The notes: generated by a model not told the origin, from the letters alone. A stretch of 64,000 nt of DNA from Deltaproteobacteria bacterium (GCA_029262455.1 JAJCZJ010000024.1:62001-126000); one strand, 5' to 3'. Numbered from the stretch's first letter, positions 38,825-49,688 are shown. Translations and numbers: made by a program.

Positions 38825-40066
38825 CTATTCCGTGGGCACACCGTAGTGTTGCAGGTAGTCGGAAAACAGTTCGCCCAGCTGACTGGAGTCGAGTCCGAAG
38901 TCGGCCAGCTCATAGCCGTGTCGGCCATGCATCCCCTTCGGTCTCACAGTCAGAAATTTCTGGATCGCGGCGCCGAAATGCGCCGAAAAATCCAAGTCGT
39001 GATACGCGTAGCAAGCGCGCAGCGATTCGACCGGGTCATTCATTAGATCGGCGTAGAGCAAGTCGAAAACCTGGCCCGCCGGAATCACGCCATCGGCTTT
39101 CTGCCGAATGACTTTCTCGAGTGCTCCACGCAATGAAGCCGGTAAGTAGGCGAGCGAAGACAAGTCGACCTCGTCGCTACGCATCCAGCGCAGAGTGCCC
39201 ATCAAAGAGAAGCTCGACGGAATCATCTTGAGAGGGTCTCTATGAAGTTGAACCACTAGGGCGTCCGGAAACACCTTGAACAGAACGTCCATACGCTCGT
39301 GATGGGTGGGACTCTTGAGAACCCAACGCTTACCCGGGCGCTGATGCTGCAACACCTGCAACAGCCGGTACTCGTACCGGTAGGCTGACGTCCAATCACA
39401 TTTCGCCGCATGCAACGCGTATTCCGGTACGTTCATCGTCCCGAAGTACTGCGCGCTCAAGAACTCGTGCATCTGAAACATTAAGCACTCGACCGGCAAC
39501 TCGGCGCCGTTTTCGTGCATTGCCCTATAGGCCGGGACGATATCCTCAAAGAACAGCTGCTCGCCACCGGCGAAGCGAACGCGATCGGCGCGCATCCCCT
39601 CACTCTGGGGAGACACGTCGAACAGCTCCCAGGCCAACGGAGCGTGACAATTGTCATCCAAGGCAAGTAATCGCTGCGTCAGCGACGTCCCACTGCGGCC
39701 AAACCCGCATACGACCAGCGGAGCCAACACCGGAGTGTCGAGCGCTTCGGGATTCGCCGCTAAGTACGATTCGACGAAGAGACGATTGCGCAAGCAGCGG
39801 ACAATCTCAGAGCGAGTCAGCAGCCGACCCGCGACATGCAGCTTGGCCGTCTCGTCGATCGTTTTGGTCAACACGCCGTAGTGCTCGCGCCAGGAGTCCG
39901 GACCGAAGTCCACCAACCCGGTCTCCGCAACGGCGCACGCAATCATCTCCTCCCCATCGAGGGATACGAGGCGCTTGGGATCACCGAGCCCTAGCCCCAT
40001 CGCGTTGAGATGCTCCACCCATGCCGGGCGGGCCGGCGGCTCCCAATGATGAGTCGTAATTCGCAA
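38825..40066 (-). CDS. Sulfotransferase family protein
   Basis: LVVCGFGRSGTSLTQRLL 5'-PSB loop; RWVLKSPTHHERMDVLFKVFPDALVVQLHRDPLKMIPS. Confidence 0.88.
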   Translation of the reverse strand: MRITTHHWEPPARPAWVEHLNAMGLGLGDPKRLVSLDGEEMIACAVAETGLVDFGPDSWREHYGVLTKTIDETAKLHVAGRLLTRSEIVRCLRNRLFVESYLAANPEALDTPVLAPLVVCGFGRSGTSLTQRLLALDDNCHAPLAWELFDVSPQSEGMRADRVRFAGGEQLFFEDIVPAYRAMHENGAELPVECLMFQMHEFLSAQYFGTMNVPEYALHAAKCDWTSAYRYEYRLLQVLQHQRPGKRWVLKSPTHHERMDVLFKVFPDALVVQLHRDPLKMIPSSFSLMGTLRWMRSDEVDLSSLAYLPASLRGALEKVIRQKADGVIPAGQVFDLLYADLMNDPVESLRACYAYHDLDFSAHFGAAIQKFLTVRPKGMHGRHGYELADFGLDSSQLGELFSDYLQHYGVPTE

Positions 40067-40276
40067 GTCGATACCCGCCTAGCCTCGCCGCGATCAGTGA
40101 AACGACCACAAGGGACCCAAAAAAACGACGACGGAGGCTACGAAACGCTTCACGCACGTCTGTAACCCTAAAACCCGGCCGCCTGTCAATCTCAGCGTCG
40201 TAAGAACAATTCAATCTCTTTGCTCGCTCATCGCTCCAAGGGTAGAAAACTGACGATCCAAAGCCGGAGGAACACC

Positions 40277-41398
40277 ATGACCATACAAACAGATTCACGC
40301 GCCGCCCTACACGAGCTCACCAACCTACTCACGGAGATCGACGACCGCTGGGCCGGTCCCGAATGGAATCTTGCGTCCGAAGACGACATCGTCGGGGCGC
40401 ATCGCAACCTGATGCATCTGATCGAAGGCGCTGTCCTCGGCAACTTCGAGGCCGACCCACGGCGGCCGGTGTTTCGCCGCATCGTTTCACCGTGGCGCAA
40501 GTTCACCGGCGACAATGGCGACGCGATCTACTACGACACCCCAGTCGCGCCCGAGTACGAGTACATCGTTCGCGGCAAGATCGACGGCGCGATCTACACT
40601 TCACTGACAGTCGAGCTCAACAACCAGGACGGCTCGATGGCAAAGGCGACGGGCGGTGTAGTGAACGACACTCAATTCGACGTCGACTCCAGCGGTGCAT
40701 ACGAGCTTCGCCTGGGCGGCAAGCCGGCCAAACGCAACTGGCTCGAGCTTCCAACCGGCGCCTCACGAATCACCACCAGGCACTACTACGAGGAAGACAC
40801 CTGCGTTGCCGCAGACTCAACAGTCGACCCAAAGCCCGTCATTGCGATTGTCGGAGAAACCTCACCGCCTTCTCCCCCAAGCGACGAAACCGTCGCCGCG
40901 GGCATCCGCCGCACCGCACAGTTCATCCGCAGCCGAACCCTCGAGATGCTGCCAATGGCAAACTCCGACGTACCGCCGTTCGTCTCCAAGGTTCCGAATG
41001 AGTTCCCGCCGCCCATCGTTCCCGGAGACTTCGGTCTAGCCGCAATCGACGCCCACTATTCAATGGCACCGTTCGTCATCGGCCCCGAAGAAGCCCTCGT
41101 CCTGACTGGTCGTTGGCCTACGTGCCGCTGCGCAAACGTGTGTCTATGGAATCGCTTTCAACAGACCTTCGACTACTCCAACCGGCAGGTGTCGTTGAAC
41201 CGGAAGCAAACCAAAGCCAATCCCGACGGCAGCTTCCGCATGGTGATCGCCCACCGAGACCCCGGAGTTCCCAACTGGCTCGACACTGAGGGGCGAGCCT
41301 TCGGGATCGTGTTCTGGCGCTTCATGCTCGCCGAGGGAGATGTCGAAACCCCGCAGGCGGAGGTGGTACCGTTCGCGTCGTTGCGCGGCCCAAACTGA
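40277..41398 (+). CDS. DUF1214-type protein
   Basis: ATG 40277 after ggagg RBS; VRGKIDGAIYTSLTVELNN..., IAHRDPGVPNWLDTEGRAFGIVFWRFM. Confidence 0.7.
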   Translation: MTIQTDSRAALHELTNLLTEIDDRWAGPEWNLASEDDIVGAHRNLMHLIEGAVLGNFEADPRRPVFRRIVSPWRKFTGDNGDAIYYDTPVAPEYEYIVRGKIDGAIYTSLTVELNNQDGSMAKATGGVVNDTQFDVDSSGAYELRLGGKPAKRNWLELPTGASRITTRHYYEEDTCVAADSTVDPKPVIAIVGETSPPSPPSDETVAAGIRRTAQFIRSRTLEMLPMANSDVPPFVSKVPNEFPPPIVPGDFGLAAIDAHYSMAPFVIGPEEALVLTGRWPTCRCANVCLWNRFQQTFDYSNRQVSLNRKQTKANPDGSFRMVIAHRDPGVPNWLDTEGRAFGIVFWRFMLAEGDVETPQAEVVPFASLRGPN

Positions 41399-41544
41399 CA
41401 CCCAAAGTCCCTTCTCCCTCCGGGAGAAGGTCAGGATGAGGGGATCAAATACTGCCGGCGGCTTCCGCGGTGCACTGAAACCCTTGTGTCACGATCTCAA
41501 ATAGAGGGTCGCGATTCTGATCCCCGCAACCCTCTCCGGAGCGA

Positions 41545-41754
41545 CTGTCGATTTTCTCGAAATGACGGGCAAAGCCCAACAAGATCTCCTCTCCCGCATT
41601 GCGCGCGGGAGAGGATAAAAGGTGAGGGTTCGTTCTTGAAGGTGTGCGCGAAAGCACTGCCGCACAAGGGCAAGAAGGAACTTGGCATTTTGATCCCCTC
41701 ACCCTTAACCCTCTCCCGGAGGTAGAGGGGAAGGCTCTCGGGTTGTCAGCAATT
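41545..41754 (+). repeat. Dispersed repeat copy 1 (pairs with 59002-59211)
   Basis: About 210 bp co-linear similarity, contains perfect 11-bp hairpin at 41587-41615. Confidence 0.9.
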
Positions 41755-41850
41755 GCTCGTCTCGCAGTTCCAAATCGACAGCCTCCGGAGGTAGAGGGAA
41801 AGGCTCTCAGGTTGTCGGAAACTACTCGTATCGCAGCACCAAAGTGACAC
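41716..41850 (+). repeat. Two-copy tandem repeat, 69-bp period
   Basis: ccggaggtagaggggaaggctctcgggttgtc... and ccggaggtagagggaaaggctctcaggttgtc... Confidence 0.8.
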
Positions 41851-41931
41851 CCTTTTTCCCCGGAGGGGGCTGGGCGTATTCAAAACGAAATGCGCCCAAA
41901 GCCGCCAACAGCGCAGCCCAGCAAACCCATT

Positions 41932-44900
41932 TCACCGCTGCGCCCGATACCTCCTTCTATCGTTTCTCCCGGCCGGCGCCAGAAAGTCACTGCCCCAACA
42001 CTTGCCGTTCGAACTCTGCACTTGGGCGGTCACTTGGCCCTGTTCACGGAACGGCAGAACCGGCAGATCCAAAGAAGGACCGGTCATGAGAACACTTAAA
42101 CGCGCGCGGTCGTCGTCTGACACGCTAATCGTGACTCGCCGCAGGCCCTCGTCGGACTCCGGGTTCGCGTATCGATAACTCACACCGCGACTGCCACTCG
42201 AACGCCAACACGGCCTGTCGTCACACTCTCCTCCGTGGGGTGCGACCGCAGCCAACACCGGCGTAGGAGTTCCCGCGACGTAGTCATAGACACAAAACGC
42301 GTACCCCTGCCCCGAGGTCAGCGGATTCGGGAAGTCCTCCGGGCTCTGACCGTCGGCCAACCAATAGAAGCGGACGCGGTCAAAGCGATCTCGAATGCCC
42401 CGGTAGACAACCACCGTCGAGCGGCTCGCATTTGGCGGCGTGCAGCCCAATTGCGGATTCGGCGAACAGCCAAACGCCACTTCCGGGGTGCTCGAGGGCG
42501 GCGGAGACGCAGTATCAGTCGGAACCGCGGTCTCAGTTGCACTCGGAACCCGCGTCGCTGTTGGGCTCGGGACCAAAGTCGCGGTTGCCGTCGGCACTGC
42601 CGTCGGCTGAGGGGTATCGGTGTTGGTCGGAAGCGGCGGCACGGTCGATGTACTCGTCGGGAGTGCCACAGTCGGTTCGACAGTTGCAGTACTCGTATGC
42701 GTGCCCTCCGGCGTCGCAGTCGGTGTCGAGGCGGGGTCTGCCTCAATGTCGAAAAGTAGACCCGTGATCCCCAAGCTCTCAGCCCGCGCCCGCGCCGCCG
42801 AGCAATCATCACCATCGATCTCGGCACAGGGGGCAATCTCCCCCGCCACGGCTACTCCGAACTGAGCAAAGCACTCGGCGTTCGTGAGACCCTGCACCGG
42901 ACACGTCACGTCCGGATCGTCCAAGTGGAGGTCCGGCCGATTCGGTGGCAAAACCACGGCGTCCGGATTTTGCTCGACCCAGTACAACTGAAACGATCGA
43001 CCCGGAACTCCATTAAAATCGTAGACGAACATCTGAGACGGACGCATCGGCCGCATCTGCTTGTCGGTACCCGGCGACATCCGGATATTGACCGGCTGGG
43101 CGGGCAAGCTGTTCGAGGCGTAGGTAACCACCGGGGTAAAGCTGACGTTGCGTATCTCTGCCCGCTTGTCGCTCACGCCGGCGACGAAGGACTCCTGGAG
43201 ATTGATATGATTCTTGAGAACACCATCATGCAGCACGCTGACGTTGGGCTCTCCAGTGCCGTCTTGCGGGTTTGGCGGCATCGCGATGCCAATATTGAAG
43301 CCCTGGATGTCGAAATTCCGAACGATCAACTGGCCGTTCTCGTACGATGATGTCCCGAGCCAAAAGCCGCGATTGAAGCGCGCGTTCGGGCCGTTGAGGA
43401 TCGACACCGCCGGATCGTCGCGCATGACAAAGTCGTCAAAGGTGTTTCGGCTCTCATGGAACGCGTAAACACCTGTGTGGTTGATGTGCCAAAACCGATA
43501 CCCCTCAAACAGGCTCTCCTGCTTGTAGTAAGACACCGAGCAGCAACCGCGAGCCCACGTCAGCCACAGGCCCTGGCCGGTAGCCCCGTACGCCTCGTTA
43601 CGCGCCGATTCCAGCACCGGCAGCCCCTCGCGCCGATCGCGACCAGCCACCATGCCACTGGTCGAGCCGTGATAGTTCCAACCCTCATATTCGTCCGGAT
43701 CCTGGAGGTCCGCACCGCGGAACTTCGGCACCCGCATCGTCGCTTTGATATAGTATCCATTGTAGTTGTACGAAAAGTCGGGAACGTTCGCGGCAACGTT
43801 GTCGCGTACGTAATTGTGCTCCCCACTGAACCAAAAAGCGTCTCGCGTCGTCCCGAACAACTTCCTCGTGTTGAAGACGCCGCCGCGCCCGACACTGAGA
43901 AGAGTGTTCTGCGTATCGCCGGCGCGGGTATGAACCACGAAGTTGTGTTCGAAAACGTTGTACGATTCGTTGCCGTCTTCGGTCGCGATCGCCGAACCGA
44001 TACCAGCATAGGCGACGTTGTCGCGAAAGAGCCCGTAGTGCGTATCGTGAACCGCGATGCCCCACTTGTTCATACCGTGGAACACGTTCCCCACGACCTC
44101 GAGTTGATATCCGGTATTCGTCAGATTCTCCGGACCCATCACGTGGTGCAGATGCAGCGAGTATCGACCAATCTGGTTTTCACCGACTTTGGTCAGAATA
44201 CCATCAGAATCAAAGATCGAGCTGTCCAGGCTCGCGATCGTCGTTCGCCCCAAGTCCACGAACGCAGCGTAACGAATGTCGATGTCAGCCCGGTGCAGCA
44301 AGAGGACGTGGCCACGATGGCCGTTGACCGCACCGTCCTCACTGAGAAACACGACATTTCGGGTCAGGTTCCCGACGTGGGGAAGCATGGACCTCTCAGT
44401 CGGCCCGACGTTACCCTCCACATCGCGCGGCCCCGCGTGGTCGTGCGCCAACGGTGACTCTAGAGCGATCGTCGCACCGCTGATCGACTTGACGACGACT
44501 TCCTCCGCCTGCGAAGTAAAGGCCTTCTGGGAAACAAACGGGATCTGCCGGGTATCGGGGACGATCAACAGGTCGCCAGGTCGCCAGCCGACAAGCGGGG
44601 TCTCGACATTGAGCACCGAGTCTGTCGCAAACGGCTCTTCCGCGAAGCGTACAAAGGTGGGTTCGACACTTCGCCCATGCACTTCAACCGTACCGAAAAC
44701 GATCAGTCCCTTGCCGTACTGACGCGGGTCGATACCGGCAGCCCCGGGCACGCCCGTATCGAGCTCGGTGTCGCCGCGAAACACGACCTGCGCGGACACT
44801 GCTGCACTAACCGGATCCAATGCCGTACCGATTGCCAACGAACCCTCCGGCATCACCATCAAGACATCGAGAACGATCTTGGTGTTGCGATCGGTCGCGA

Positions 44901-45240
44901 AGCGCAGCCGCCCGTGGTCCTGGACTTCGATGCAGTCAATGCGGACATCTGAATCGATGTCGTAGACAACGATATCGCCGGCGCGGATTTGAACGCGCGC
45001 ATCGACACCGGGCACCGCGCCATTGGACCACACAACGGGGCTCGACCAATTCCCGGAACCGATGCTTTGATGAACCGGCGCCCCCGCATCGGCGAGATTG
45101 CAAAAGCGCGGAATCACATCACTCGGCGCCCTCACGAAGTCACTCGTAACTTCCAAGCCGTCGCTGCCGTGGCCAAATACCGCAACCGGCAACACCATCG
45201 ACAACAAACTTCCCAACCCAACAATCCACAAGCTTCGCAT
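41932..45240 (-). CDS. Large secreted G8-domain/parallel beta-helix protein with Thr/Pro linker and C-terminal Cys-containing domain
   Basis: Signal peptide; SGNWSSPVVWSNGAVPGVDARVQIRAGDIVVYDIDSDVRIDCIEVQDHGRLRF resembles G8; beta-helix NxVxG-type repeats; TPTATPEGTHTST... linker. Confidence 0.75.
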   Translation of the reverse strand: MRSLWIVGLGSLLSMVLPVAVFGHGSDGLEVTSDFVRAPSDVIPRFCNLADAGAPVHQSIGSGNWSSPVVWSNGAVPGVDARVQIRAGDIVVYDIDSDVRIDCIEVQDHGRLRFATDRNTKIVLDVLMVMPEGSLAIGTALDPVSAAVSAQVVFRGDTELDTGVPGAAGIDPRQYGKGLIVFGTVEVHGRSVEPTFVRFAEEPFATDSVLNVETPLVGWRPGDLLIVPDTRQIPFVSQKAFTSQAEEVVVKSISGATIALESPLAHDHAGPRDVEGNVGPTERSMLPHVGNLTRNVVFLSEDGAVNGHRGHVLLLHRADIDIRYAAFVDLGRTTIASLDSSIFDSDGILTKVGENQIGRYSLHLHHVMGPENLTNTGYQLEVVGNVFHGMNKWGIAVHDTHYGLFRDNVAYAGIGSAIATEDGNESYNVFEHNFVVHTRAGDTQNTLLSVGRGGVFNTRKLFGTTRDAFWFSGEHNYVRDNVAANVPDFSYNYNGYYIKATMRVPKFRGADLQDPDEYEGWNYHGSTSGMVAGRDRREGLPVLESARNEAYGATGQGLWLTWARGCCSVSYYKQESLFEGYRFWHINHTGVYAFHESRNTFDDFVMRDDPAVSILNGPNARFNRGFWLGTSSYENGQLIVRNFDIQGFNIGIAMPPNPQDGTGEPNVSVLHDGVLKNHINLQESFVAGVSDKRAEIRNVSFTPVVTYASNSLPAQPVNIRMSPGTDKQMRPMRPSQMFVYDFNGVPGRSFQLYWVEQNPDAVVLPPNRPDLHLDDPDVTCPVQGLTNAECFAQFGVAVAGEIAPCAEIDGDDCSAARARAESLGITGLLFDIEADPASTPTATPEGTHTSTATVEPTVALPTSTSTVPPLPTNTDTPQPTAVPTATATLVPSPTATRVPSATETAVPTDTASPPPSSTPEVAFGCSPNPQLGCTPPNASRSTVVVYRGIRDRFDRVRFYWLADGQSPEDFPNPLTSGQGYAFCVYDYVAGTPTPVLAAVAPHGGECDDRPCWRSSGSRGVSYRYANPESDEGLRRVTISVSDDDRARLSVLMTGPSLDLPVLPFREQGQVTAQVQSSNGKCWGSDFLAPAGRNDRRRYRAQR

Positions 45241-45418
45241 CGGGCAAGCTTACGAGATCGAGGCGAATTTGAAAGCCAATTTCGAAGCAATTGTTTGGTA
45301 AATTAGGTGCGCATTTGCGTCCGCATAGGACGTCGCAATGAAGTCGCTTGCGAACTCATCGCACGCAAAGCACGCCACACGTCACACACTGCTGCGGCAC
45401 GCTCATCGCTTCGTGCAA

Positions 45419-46639
45419 TTAGGTGACCGCGCCCGCCGTTTTCATTGCGACGATCGTATCCCAATCGTAACCCAGCTCCTGCAGGATCTCGTCGCCGTGT
45501 TCGTTGAACTCTGGTGACCGACCCGTCGCCGTTGGCTCTTCGTCGAATTGGACAGGGCTAGCGACCAGATCGAATTCCACACCCTGCTTCGTCGCAGTTC
45601 GCGCCAGGTAACCGTTCGCCTCGACTTGCGGGTCTGCCGCAAGCTCCAGAGTGTTCTGCACCGGTGCCCACTGTCCTTTTAGAGTCGCGAATCGTGACGA
45701 CCACTCAGCCAGCGTGGCACTTCCAATCGCTGTCGCGATTTCCTTACGGGCCTCGCCGCCATTCGCTTGTAAGGTCTCGTGTGAATCAAACCGGGGGTCA
45801 CCGACTAAGTCAGGCCGACCGATGTGAGCACAGAAGTCTGGCCAGTAATGGAACGCTTGCAGCATAACGACGCTAAGCTTGCGTTTATCCGATGTCTCAT
45901 AGACTCCGACCAACGGGTTTCCGGGACCGTCCCCACCCATAGGAATCGGCCCCCACGGCGATTTCATCTGCAGCGACAACGCCACAGCTGCCGACATCGC
46001 CCAGGCGCCCGTCCCGAGCAGCGATACGTCGACGACCGACGCCTCCCCGGTCCGCTCCCGTTTGAAGAGCGCCGCGGCGATACCGCCCGCGATCGTCATG
46101 CCGCCCATCGAATCGCCATACGCCGGTCCCGGCTGCGGTGCGATACCGGCCACCTCGGGGGTCGTCGAACCCGACGCGCTGCCACCACGGCACCAGAAGG
46201 CCGTCATGTCATACCCGCCGCGATCGCGATCGGGCCCCTTCGGACCAAACGACGTACCGCGAACATAAATGATTTTCGGGTTGTGCTGACGAATGTCGTC
46301 GATATCGATGCGGAGCTTCTCCAAAACCCCAGGTAATTTGTTGGTCAGAAAAACATCGCAGGTCGCCGCCAACTTATAGATCACCTCGCGGCCTTGGGGT
46401 TTCGAGATGTCCACGCCGATCGATTTCTTGCCGCGATTCGAGTGTTCGTTCAGGACGTGCACGGACCCGGAAAGATCCATGACTCCGGTCCGGGCCAAAC
46501 CGCGCATAGCGTCGCCGCGCTCAGCGTGCTCGACCTTGATCACTTCTGCGCCCCAATCCGCAAGCACCGCGGAGGCGGCGGGAACGAACGTGTGCTCAGC
46601 AACTTCGAGGACTCGAATCCCCTTCATGACATCAACCAC
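45419..46639 (-). CDS. CoA transferase, family III (CaiB/BaiF)
   Basis: GIRVLEVAEHTFVPAASAVLADWGAEVIKVEHAERGDAMRG; RGKKSIGVDI. Confidence 0.92.
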   Translation of the reverse strand: MVDVMKGIRVLEVAEHTFVPAASAVLADWGAEVIKVEHAERGDAMRGLARTGVMDLSGSVHVLNEHSNRGKKSIGVDISKPQGREVIYKLAATCDVFLTNKLPGVLEKLRIDIDDIRQHNPKIIYVRGTSFGPKGPDRDRGGYDMTAFWCRGGSASGSTTPEVAGIAPQPGPAYGDSMGGMTIAGGIAAALFKRERTGEASVVDVSLLGTGAWAMSAAVALSLQMKSPWGPIPMGGDGPGNPLVGVYETSDKRKLSVVMLQAFHYWPDFCAHIGRPDLVGDPRFDSHETLQANGGEARKEIATAIGSATLAEWSSRFATLKGQWAPVQNTLELAADPQVEANGYLARTATKQGVEFDLVASPVQFDEEPTATGRSPEFNEHGDEILQELGYDWDTIVAMKTAGAVT

Positions 46640-46762
46640 AGCGGCTTCTCCTTCTTGTCGGCGAAAGAGCCGACAACCGGCAATAGCGTACGATGGGGAT
46701 CGATTCCAACAGGCGGAGGGCGGAGAGACTCCCCCCGGTCGTGTTGCGGCGAGTGAGGGTCT

Positions 46763-49399
46763 TCAGGCGCTGGCGAGGTGTGCTTCGTCGTCGCGCGGAA
46801 TCGAGACCCGGAAGGTCGAACCGCGCCCCTCCTCGCTCTCGACCTGGATACTGCCACCGAGCAATTCCACGTATCGGCTGACGATATGCAGACCTAGTCC
46901 AACACCGTCGTGGCGCCGAGTCGTCGAACCGTCGAGTTGGCGAAACGGCTCAAATATGTTCGGGAGCTGCTCCGTGGGAATACCTTCGCCGGTATCGGCT
47001 ACCGATGCCTGCATGAATCCATCGGGTGCCGATACTGCAACGGTGACCGTGCCACTGTCGGTGAACTTGAGGGCGTTCGTAATGAGATTCTTCAGAACCA
47101 CCTTCAGCTTGGCGGGGTCGGTCAATACTGTCGGTAGGTCGAGGGGAGCATCCCAAATCAACTTGACATCTTTTTTGCGCTCGAGGAGCGGAGAGACCTC
47201 CGAGCGCAACTGATCGAGCAAATTTCGCACGTCCGTCTCGCTGTGCTCGATCTGCTGCTTGCCCTGCTCGAGTCGGCTCAGATCCAACGTCGAGTTGATG
47301 AGTTCCAGTAAATTCCAACCGCTCTGCTCAATGCGGTCACAAATCATTTTCTGGTCGTCGGTCGTCGCGCCGTACTCGCCGTCGCGCAGCAGATCATTGA
47401 AGCCCAAGATTACGTTGAGCGGAGTCCGCAACTCGTGTGACATGGTCGCGACGAATTCCGACTTGAGGCGATTGGCCTGCTCCAAGGAGGCAGTCAAACG
47501 AGAATTCTCGAGGGCCAAAGAGGCCAGGTGCGCAATGCCGCGCGCGATACGTTTCTGCTCCGAGGCAAAGCCTTTGCTACCGCCAAGAAAAGCCGCGCCG
47601 TGATAGCCGATGAGTTCGTCGCCGCGCCGCAGTGCCATATACAGAGTATTGGTCAGTCCGTATTTTTCGTGCAGGGCAGGAATGGCCAGAGGATCTGTTG
47701 CGTCGGCGTGACAGACCTCGACGACATCGTTCAGTTCGAGGGCTTCCAAAATGGCATCGCGGCCCAATGGCAACTTACCCTCACCCTCGACCGACGGCTT
47801 CATCTCGTGTCCGTACGACCCGGCGAGTACAAGCTCGTCGGTGTCGGGATGCAGCATGACGCTGCCGCTCACGTCGCATTTCAATAGCTCCGGCGTCAAC
47901 CGACACATCCGATCGACGACGACGTCCGCATCCAGCGCCGAGATCAATTCGCGCCCCACCCGCGCCATCGCAGTCGAAATGCGCACCTCTTGCTGCAAGA
48001 CCTGCTCGAGCTGCTTTTGCTCCGTGATGTCACGGGCCACCGTCGAAAACGCACTCAGCTGACCATTCAAATCGCGATGGGCAACGACCACTTGCGAGAC
48101 CGGAACTTCCTTACCCCCGGGACCTTTGATCGCCGTCTCGCCCTGCCACGATCCTTCGCGCAGTGCGATCGGAACCGCTTCCTCGCTCAGGATCTTGTTC
48201 GCCCACTCCGGCTGATGGTCGTTCGCGATACCGCCAACGATGTCAATATCGGGATCGAGACCCAACATCACGCGGCCGGCGGCGTTGTAGTACAGGACGT
48301 TGCCTTGCGGGTCACTGATTCCAACCAAATCCGGGGTCGCCTCGAGAACCTCTAACAGCCGACGCTGCTCATCTTCCGCTTGGGCGCGCGCCGTGATGTC
48401 GCGCGCGGCCCCGAAAATGCGGACCACGCCATCTTCCTGCCGCTCAGGCTTCGAGTGCGTGCGCAGGATGTGCACTTCGCCAGCCTTGTCGATAATTCGG
48501 TATTCGGAGACAAACGCTTCCTCCCGTTCGATTGCCGCCTGGCCGCCTTCAACGACTCGATCGACGTCATCGGGATGGATCAGCTTGCGCCAACCCATCT
48601 CCATCACCTCGTCGACGGTGTAGCCCGTAATCCGAGTGAAGGAGTCCGTCACCCAGTCGAAGCTCATCCCCGACCCGGACGGTCCGACGGTCGCCGCATA
48701 GGCGTAGTCGGATGTCATCTCCGACACAGCTCGATAGCGCGACTCCGACTCGGTCAGAGCGTCGTAGAGGCGGGACAGTTCGCGCGTCCGTTCCTCGACT
48801 TTCTCTTCGAGCTCACGAACCCAAAGTATACCGCGATCGGCTCGCTGACGCTCGCTTTTGATCTCCTTGATCACGTATCCATAGAAGAGGGCCACCGTGT
48901 AGAAGAACACAACCTGGATCAGATTATTGGGATGCCAGCCCGACAGGTAAATGTTGATTAGACTCAACATCGTGCTGCCCAAAAGAACCAAGAATAGGCT
49001 CTCGCCGAGAGCCGCCAGAGACAATACAAAAAAGTAGAGGAGAAAAAACTCCTGCCCCGCAGCGCCAGCAGAGTGCAAAGCCCAAGACACCCAGAGAGTG
49101 TCGGCAATCAGAATCGGCGCTTCGACGTACCAGGAAAACACCAGGGCGGGCGACACCAGAGACAGCGCGACGTTGCTCGACAACGCCATGGCAATCATCA
49201 AAGCATGACTCGCCTCGACTTCAGACCGCTGCAGCAACACCAGGTACGACGCTGCCGCGATAAAGACATATCGGAGCAGTAGAAACAGCCCCTTACGGCC
49301 GCCGCCCAGATGCCTGAACTGTGAAGAGTCCGACATACGGTGTTCGGTCTCGCGCAAGAAACGCGCCAGTGCGTGTTGCCCTGTCATCTGCACTGACAT
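46763..49399 (-). CDS. Membrane-anchored PAS-PAS-GAF sensor histidine kinase
   Basis: N-terminal TM region; PAS domains; MSHELRTPLNVILGFNDLLRDG H-box; VADTGEGIP, DGVGLGLHIVSRYVELLGG. Confidence 0.92.
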   Translation of the reverse strand: MSVQMTGQHALARFLRETEHRMSDSSQFRHLGGGRKGLFLLLRYVFIAAASYLVLLQRSEVEASHALMIAMALSSNVALSLVSPALVFSWYVEAPILIADTLWVSWALHSAGAAGQEFFLLYFFVLSLAALGESLFLVLLGSTMLSLINIYLSGWHPNNLIQVVFFYTVALFYGYVIKEIKSERQRADRGILWVRELEEKVEERTRELSRLYDALTESESRYRAVSEMTSDYAYAATVGPSGSGMSFDWVTDSFTRITGYTVDEVMEMGWRKLIHPDDVDRVVEGGQAAIEREEAFVSEYRIIDKAGEVHILRTHSKPERQEDGVVRIFGAARDITARAQAEDEQRRLLEVLEATPDLVGISDPQGNVLYYNAAGRVMLGLDPDIDIVGGIANDHQPEWANKILSEEAVPIALREGSWQGETAIKGPGGKEVPVSQVVVAHRDLNGQLSAFSTVARDITEQKQLEQVLQQEVRISTAMARVGRELISALDADVVVDRMCRLTPELLKCDVSGSVMLHPDTDELVLAGSYGHEMKPSVEGEGKLPLGRDAILEALELNDVVEVCHADATDPLAIPALHEKYGLTNTLYMALRRGDELIGYHGAAFLGGSKGFASEQKRIARGIAHLASLALENSRLTASLEQANRLKSEFVATMSHELRTPLNVILGFNDLLRDGEYGATTDDQKMICDRIEQSGWNLLELINSTLDLSRLEQGKQQIEHSETDVRNLLDQLRSEVSPLLERKKDVKLIWDAPLDLPTVLTDPAKLKVVLKNLITNALKFTDSGTVTVAVSAPDGFMQASVADTGEGIPTEQLPNIFEPFRQLDGSTTRRHDGVGLGLHIVSRYVELLGGSIQVESEEGRGSTFRVSIPRDDEAHLASA

Positions 49400-49550
49400 C
49401 GTGCCGCTGCCGGACCAGTATGGCAAGCGCAACGACAACACTTTGACACCGAACCGCACGTTGGTGACCCCGCGCTACGCCGCCAGCGGGACAGCCCGAT
49501 CGGCTTCACCCCGATCGAGCACCCGAGCGAAGGCGCCGGTCGGGCCCCCA

Positions 49551-49600
49551 AGTGGCAAGCGGCGGCAAGCGGCGGCAAGCGGTGGCAAGCGGTGGCAAGG
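49551..49600 (+). repeat. Five tandem 10-bp units (GGYGGCAAGC)
   Basis: Direct reading. Confidence 0.9.
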
Positions 49601-49646
49601 CTGATGCAGCAGGACGCAAGTACTTTTGCCATGCGCGAGCTACAGG

Positions 49647-49688
49647 CTAGTGCCCCGAGAGCTAGTGCCCCGAGAGCTAGTGCCCGAT
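49647..49688 (+). repeat. Three tandem 15-bp units (GAGCTAGTGCCCCGA), last one containing the stop codon of the adjacent small gene
   Basis: Direct reading. Confidence 0.85.

Noticed and set aside
41497-41688. Minus-strand ORF similar to the ORF at 58873-59145 (PSSFLPLCGSAFAHTFKNEPSPFILSRAQCG)
   Set aside because: Similarity comes from the shared intergenic repeat, not from a protein family; treated as a repeat.
43456-44457. 333-aa plus-strand ORF antisense to the G8 protein
   Set aside because: Val/Arg-rich antisense translation without recognisable domain; the minus-strand G8/beta-helix reading is coherent end to end.
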